DNA from: Pseudoxanthomonas broegbernensis
GTDB lineage: Bacteria > Pseudomonadota > Gammaproteobacteria > Xanthomonadales > Xanthomonadaceae
NCBI RefSeq assembly: GCF_014202435.1
Contig: NZ_JACHGU010000002.1
Location: forward strand, 434,001-498,000
Length of the DNA: 64,000 bases
Reading direction: 5' to 3'
Below are positions 62,108-64,000 of this stretch, in pieces. A model generated the notes under the pieces. It was not told the DNA's origin. It saw only the letters and a program-made list of their open reading frames with translations, and searched no databases. How positions within the stretch are numbered: the stretch's first letter is position 1; each line of letters opens with the position of its first letter. Position numbers and translations under genes: made by a program.

Positions 62108-62881
62108 TCAGGCCGCGTTGAGCGCTTCCAGCCCGGCGAAGTCGAGGATGTCCACCCGGTAGGTTTCCGGCAGCGCGATCAGCCCGCGCGTGCGCAGCGC
62201 GGTCAGGCAGCGGCTGACCGTCTCCACGGTCAGGCCGAGGTGGTCGGCGATGTCGCCGCGCGGCATCGGCAGCGCAACCGAGGCCGCCGGATCGCCGCCG
62301 CGCGCCTGCTGCGCGGCCAGCTTCAGCAGGAAGTCGGCGATGCGCTCGGTCGGGTTCATCCGCGCCAGCGCCATCATCTGGTCGCGCGCCGAGTCCAGCT
62401 CGGTGCAGGCCCGCTCCAGCAACTTGCCCTGCAGGTGCGGGAACTGCGTGCCCAGGTGGCGCATGGCCTCCATGCTGAAGCGGCACAGCTCGGTCTCGCC
62501 CAATGCCTCGATGTCGTGCTGGTGCACGGCCGCGCCGCTGAGGCCCACGAAATCGCCGGGCAGGGCGAACCCGGCCACCTGGCGCCGGCCGTCGGCCGAC
62601 AGCCGCACCAGCCGCAGCGCGCCGCGGGTGACGGTGTATACGTACCGGCGCGGCTCGCCCTGGTGGGCCAGCACCGCGCCCGGCGTCAGCACCTGCGCGC
62701 CGGCCACCGCGTCCAGCGCATGCACTTCCGCGGGCGAGAGCACCGAGCAGATTGCCAGATGGCGCACCTGGCAATGCATGCATGGCCCCAGCGGGCCGGC
62801 TTCGGCCGGCGCGGGAACCAGGCAGGGGCTGTCGAACGGGGGCCAGGGCATGCGTGGGGGCAGGGGCGGCGAGAGGGCCAT
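62108..62881 (-). CDS. FNR-type Crp-family transcriptional regulator
   Basis: The protein has about 257 residues from ATG 62881 (an ATG at 62923 would add 14). The N-terminus holds Cys at 20, 34, 37 and 45 (CMHCQVRHLAIC, spacing C-x2-C-x7-C as in FnrL-type proteins), and a further Cys at 133 (ELCRFSME). This could ligate an oxygen-sensitive [4Fe-4S] cluster. A cyclic-nucleotide-like beta barrel, the dimer helix and a C-terminal winged helix (VETVSRCLTALRTRGLI, with the E..SR recognition motif of FNR) follow. It lies convergent to cydDC and divergent from hisS. Confidence 0.85.
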   Translation of the reverse strand: MALSPPLPPRMPWPPFDSPCLVPAPAEAGPLGPCMHCQVRHLAICSVLSPAEVHALDAVAGAQVLTPGAVLAHQGEPRRYVYTVTRGALRLVRLSADGRRQVAGFALPGDFVGLSGAAVHQHDIEALGETELCRFSMEAMRHLGTQFPHLQGKLLERACTELDSARDQMMALARMNPTERIADFLLKLAAQQARGGDPAASVALPMPRGDIADHLGLTVETVSRCLTALRTRGLIALPETYRVDILDFAGLEALNAA

Positions 62882-62944
62882 GATACCGGCAAGCGCCCCG
62901 CCCACGCCGCCGCCCGGGTGCATCGGCGAGCGCGCCGGGCACGG

Positions 62945-62950
62945 TAGAAT
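62945..62950 (+). promoter_or_regulatory. Candidate -10 of hisS
   Basis: TAGAAT lies 39 bases before the hisS start in the 107-base gap to the divergent regulator gene. No consensus -35 is seen at 16-18 bases upstream. Confidence 0.4.
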
Positions 62951-62988
62951 CGGCGCTCCAGATCGCGTGTCGTCCAGGAGTTTTCCGC

Positions 62989-64000
62989 TTGATCAAGCCC
63001 CGCACCCCGCCCGGCATCATGGAGCTGCTGCCGCGCGAGCAGATCGCCTTCCAGCGCATGCTCGACGTCATCCGCCGCAACTACGAGCGCTTCGGCTTCC
63101 TGCCGGTGGAAACACCGGTATTCGAGCTGTCGGAAGTGCTGCTGACCAAGTCCGGCGGCGAGACCGAGCGGCAGGTGTACTTCGTCCAGTCCACCGGCGC
63201 GCTGGCCAACGCCGCGGCGGATGCCGAGGCCGGCAAGGGCGACGGCGGGCCGCCCGAGCTGGCCCTGCGCTTCGACCTGACCGTGCCGCTGGCGCGCTAC
63301 GTGGCCGAGCACGAGCACGAGCTGAGCTTCCCGTTCCGCCGCTACCAGATGCAGCGCGTGTACCGCGGCGAGCGCGCCCAGCGCGGCCGCTTCCGCGAGT
63401 TCTACCAGTGCGACATCGACGTGATCGGCAAGGACACGCTGAACATCCGCTACGACGCCGAGGTGCTGGCGGTGATCCACGCGGTGTTCTCCGAGTTGGG
63501 CATCGGCGCCTTCCGGGTGCACCTGAACAACCGCAAGCTGATGCGCGGCTTCTTCCAGGCCCAGGGCGTGACCGACCCGCAGCAGCAGGCGCTGGTCCTG
63601 CGCGAGGTGGACAAGCTCGACAAGCGCGGCGCCGACTACGTGCGCGACACGCTCGCCGGCCCGGATTTCGGCCTGCCGGCGGCGGCGGTGGAACGCATCC
63701 TGGCCTTCGTCGCGGTGCGCTCGCAGTCGCACGACGATGCGCTGGCGAGGATCGACGCCGCGCTCGCCCAGGCGGGGGCGGACGCGGGCGAGGCGCTGCG
63801 CGCGGGTGCGGCCGAACTGCGCGAGGTGCTGGGCCTGGTCAAGGCGCTGGGCGTGCCCGAGTCGGCCTACTGCCTGAACTTCTCCATCGCCCGCGGCCTG
63901 GACTACTACACCGGCACGGTCTACGAGACCCAGTTGGTCGAGCACCCGGAGATCGGCTCGATCTGCTCCGGTGGCCGCTACGAGGACCTGGCCAGCCACT
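62989..64000 (+). CDS. hisS: Histidyl-tRNA synthetase (3' end outside window)
   Basis: The visible 337 codons of a class II synthetase start at TTG 62989, preceded by AGGAG at 8 bases. Motif 1 is in [13 protein letters not shown]-like and [16 protein letters not shown] sequence. Motif 2 is in [15 protein letters not shown] and [20 protein letters not shown]. The HisA motif [11 protein letters not shown] follows, and the frame is open at the window end near SGGRYEDLA. It charges tRNA-His with histidine. Confidence 0.94.
   Translation, partial: MIKPRTPPGIMELLPREQIAFQRMLDVIRRNYERFGFLPVETPVFELSEVLLTKSGGETERQVYFVQSTGALANAAADAEAGKGDGGPPELALRFDLTVPLARYVAEHEHELSFPFRRYQMQRVYRGERAQRGRFREFYQCDIDVIGKDTLNIRYDAEVLAVIHAVFSELGIGAFRVHLNNRKLMRGFFQAQGVTDPQQQALVLREVDKLDKRGADYVRDTLAGPDFGLPAAAVERILAFVAVRSQSHDDALARIDAALAQAGADAGEALRAGAAELREVLGLVKALGVPESAYCLNFSIARGLDYYTGTVYETQLVEHPEIGSICSGGRYEDLASH

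Overview
The window is chromosomal DNA of a high-GC gammaproteobacterium, most likely a member of the Xanthomonadaceae (Lysobacter / Luteimonas / Pseudoxanthomonas type). Evidence is the gene content and order: a ccmABCDEFGHI cytochrome c maturation operon, an sdhCDAB operon led by a DUF1674 gene, cydDC beside an FNR-type regulator, a zwf-glk-pgl-edd-eda Entner-Doudoroff operon, and Oar-like and STN-type TonB-dependent receptors. Genus-level placement is inference.

Bases 1-13,950 look like an accessory region. On the minus strand a tightly packed three-gene operon encodes a DUF2235 alpha/beta hydrolase, an ATPase fused to a degenerate HNH domain, and a separate intact HNH nuclease (cut by the window start). 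This resembles a Septu/retron-type anti-phage module with a lipase-like extra gene. A structured, gene-poor stretch follows. Then comes a plus-strand FecI-FecR-TonB receptor-isopeptidase operon: the last protein carries the S9 catalytic triad of lasso peptide isopeptidases, but no lasso precursor or maturation genes are visible. After a LysR gene the region ends at a tRNA-Leu(CAA) gene interrupted by a 230-nt group I intron, with a truncated 5' half of a second tRNA-Leu about 190 nt away.

Bases 13,995-33,320 are mostly core genes. On the minus strand: a cysteine dioxygenase-like gene, a MetX-like acyltransferase, and the ccm operon (genes ordered A to I from 23,189 down to 15,898). On the plus strand: a transaminase plus omega-amidase pair for methionine salvage, thioredoxin 2 and a small exported protein. 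On the minus strand again: an LprI-like protein, an FAD oxidoreductase, and scpA-scpB-rluB, whose ScpB and RluB carry long low-complexity tails of opposite charge.

Bases 33,872-53,336 form a carbohydrate region: an Oar-like TonB receptor, a GH144-type endo-beta-1,2-glucanase lipoprotein, a binding protein with two permeases but no adjacent ATPase, and a large secreted multidomain glycoside hydrolase. On the opposite strand lies the complete route from glucose through the Entner-Doudoroff pathway. A UgpC/MsmX-type ATPase gene sits beside zwf and could energise the importer. Two related palindromic elements lie before the large hydrolase gene, and its start codon is inside one of them.

Bases 53,385-64,000 hold ygfZ, the succinate dehydrogenase operon closed by a strong terminator, cydDC, an FNR-like regulator and the 5' part of hisS. 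Starts were chosen by overlap with the preceding gene, Shine-Dalgarno spacing and signal peptides; ambiguous starts are noted in the entries.
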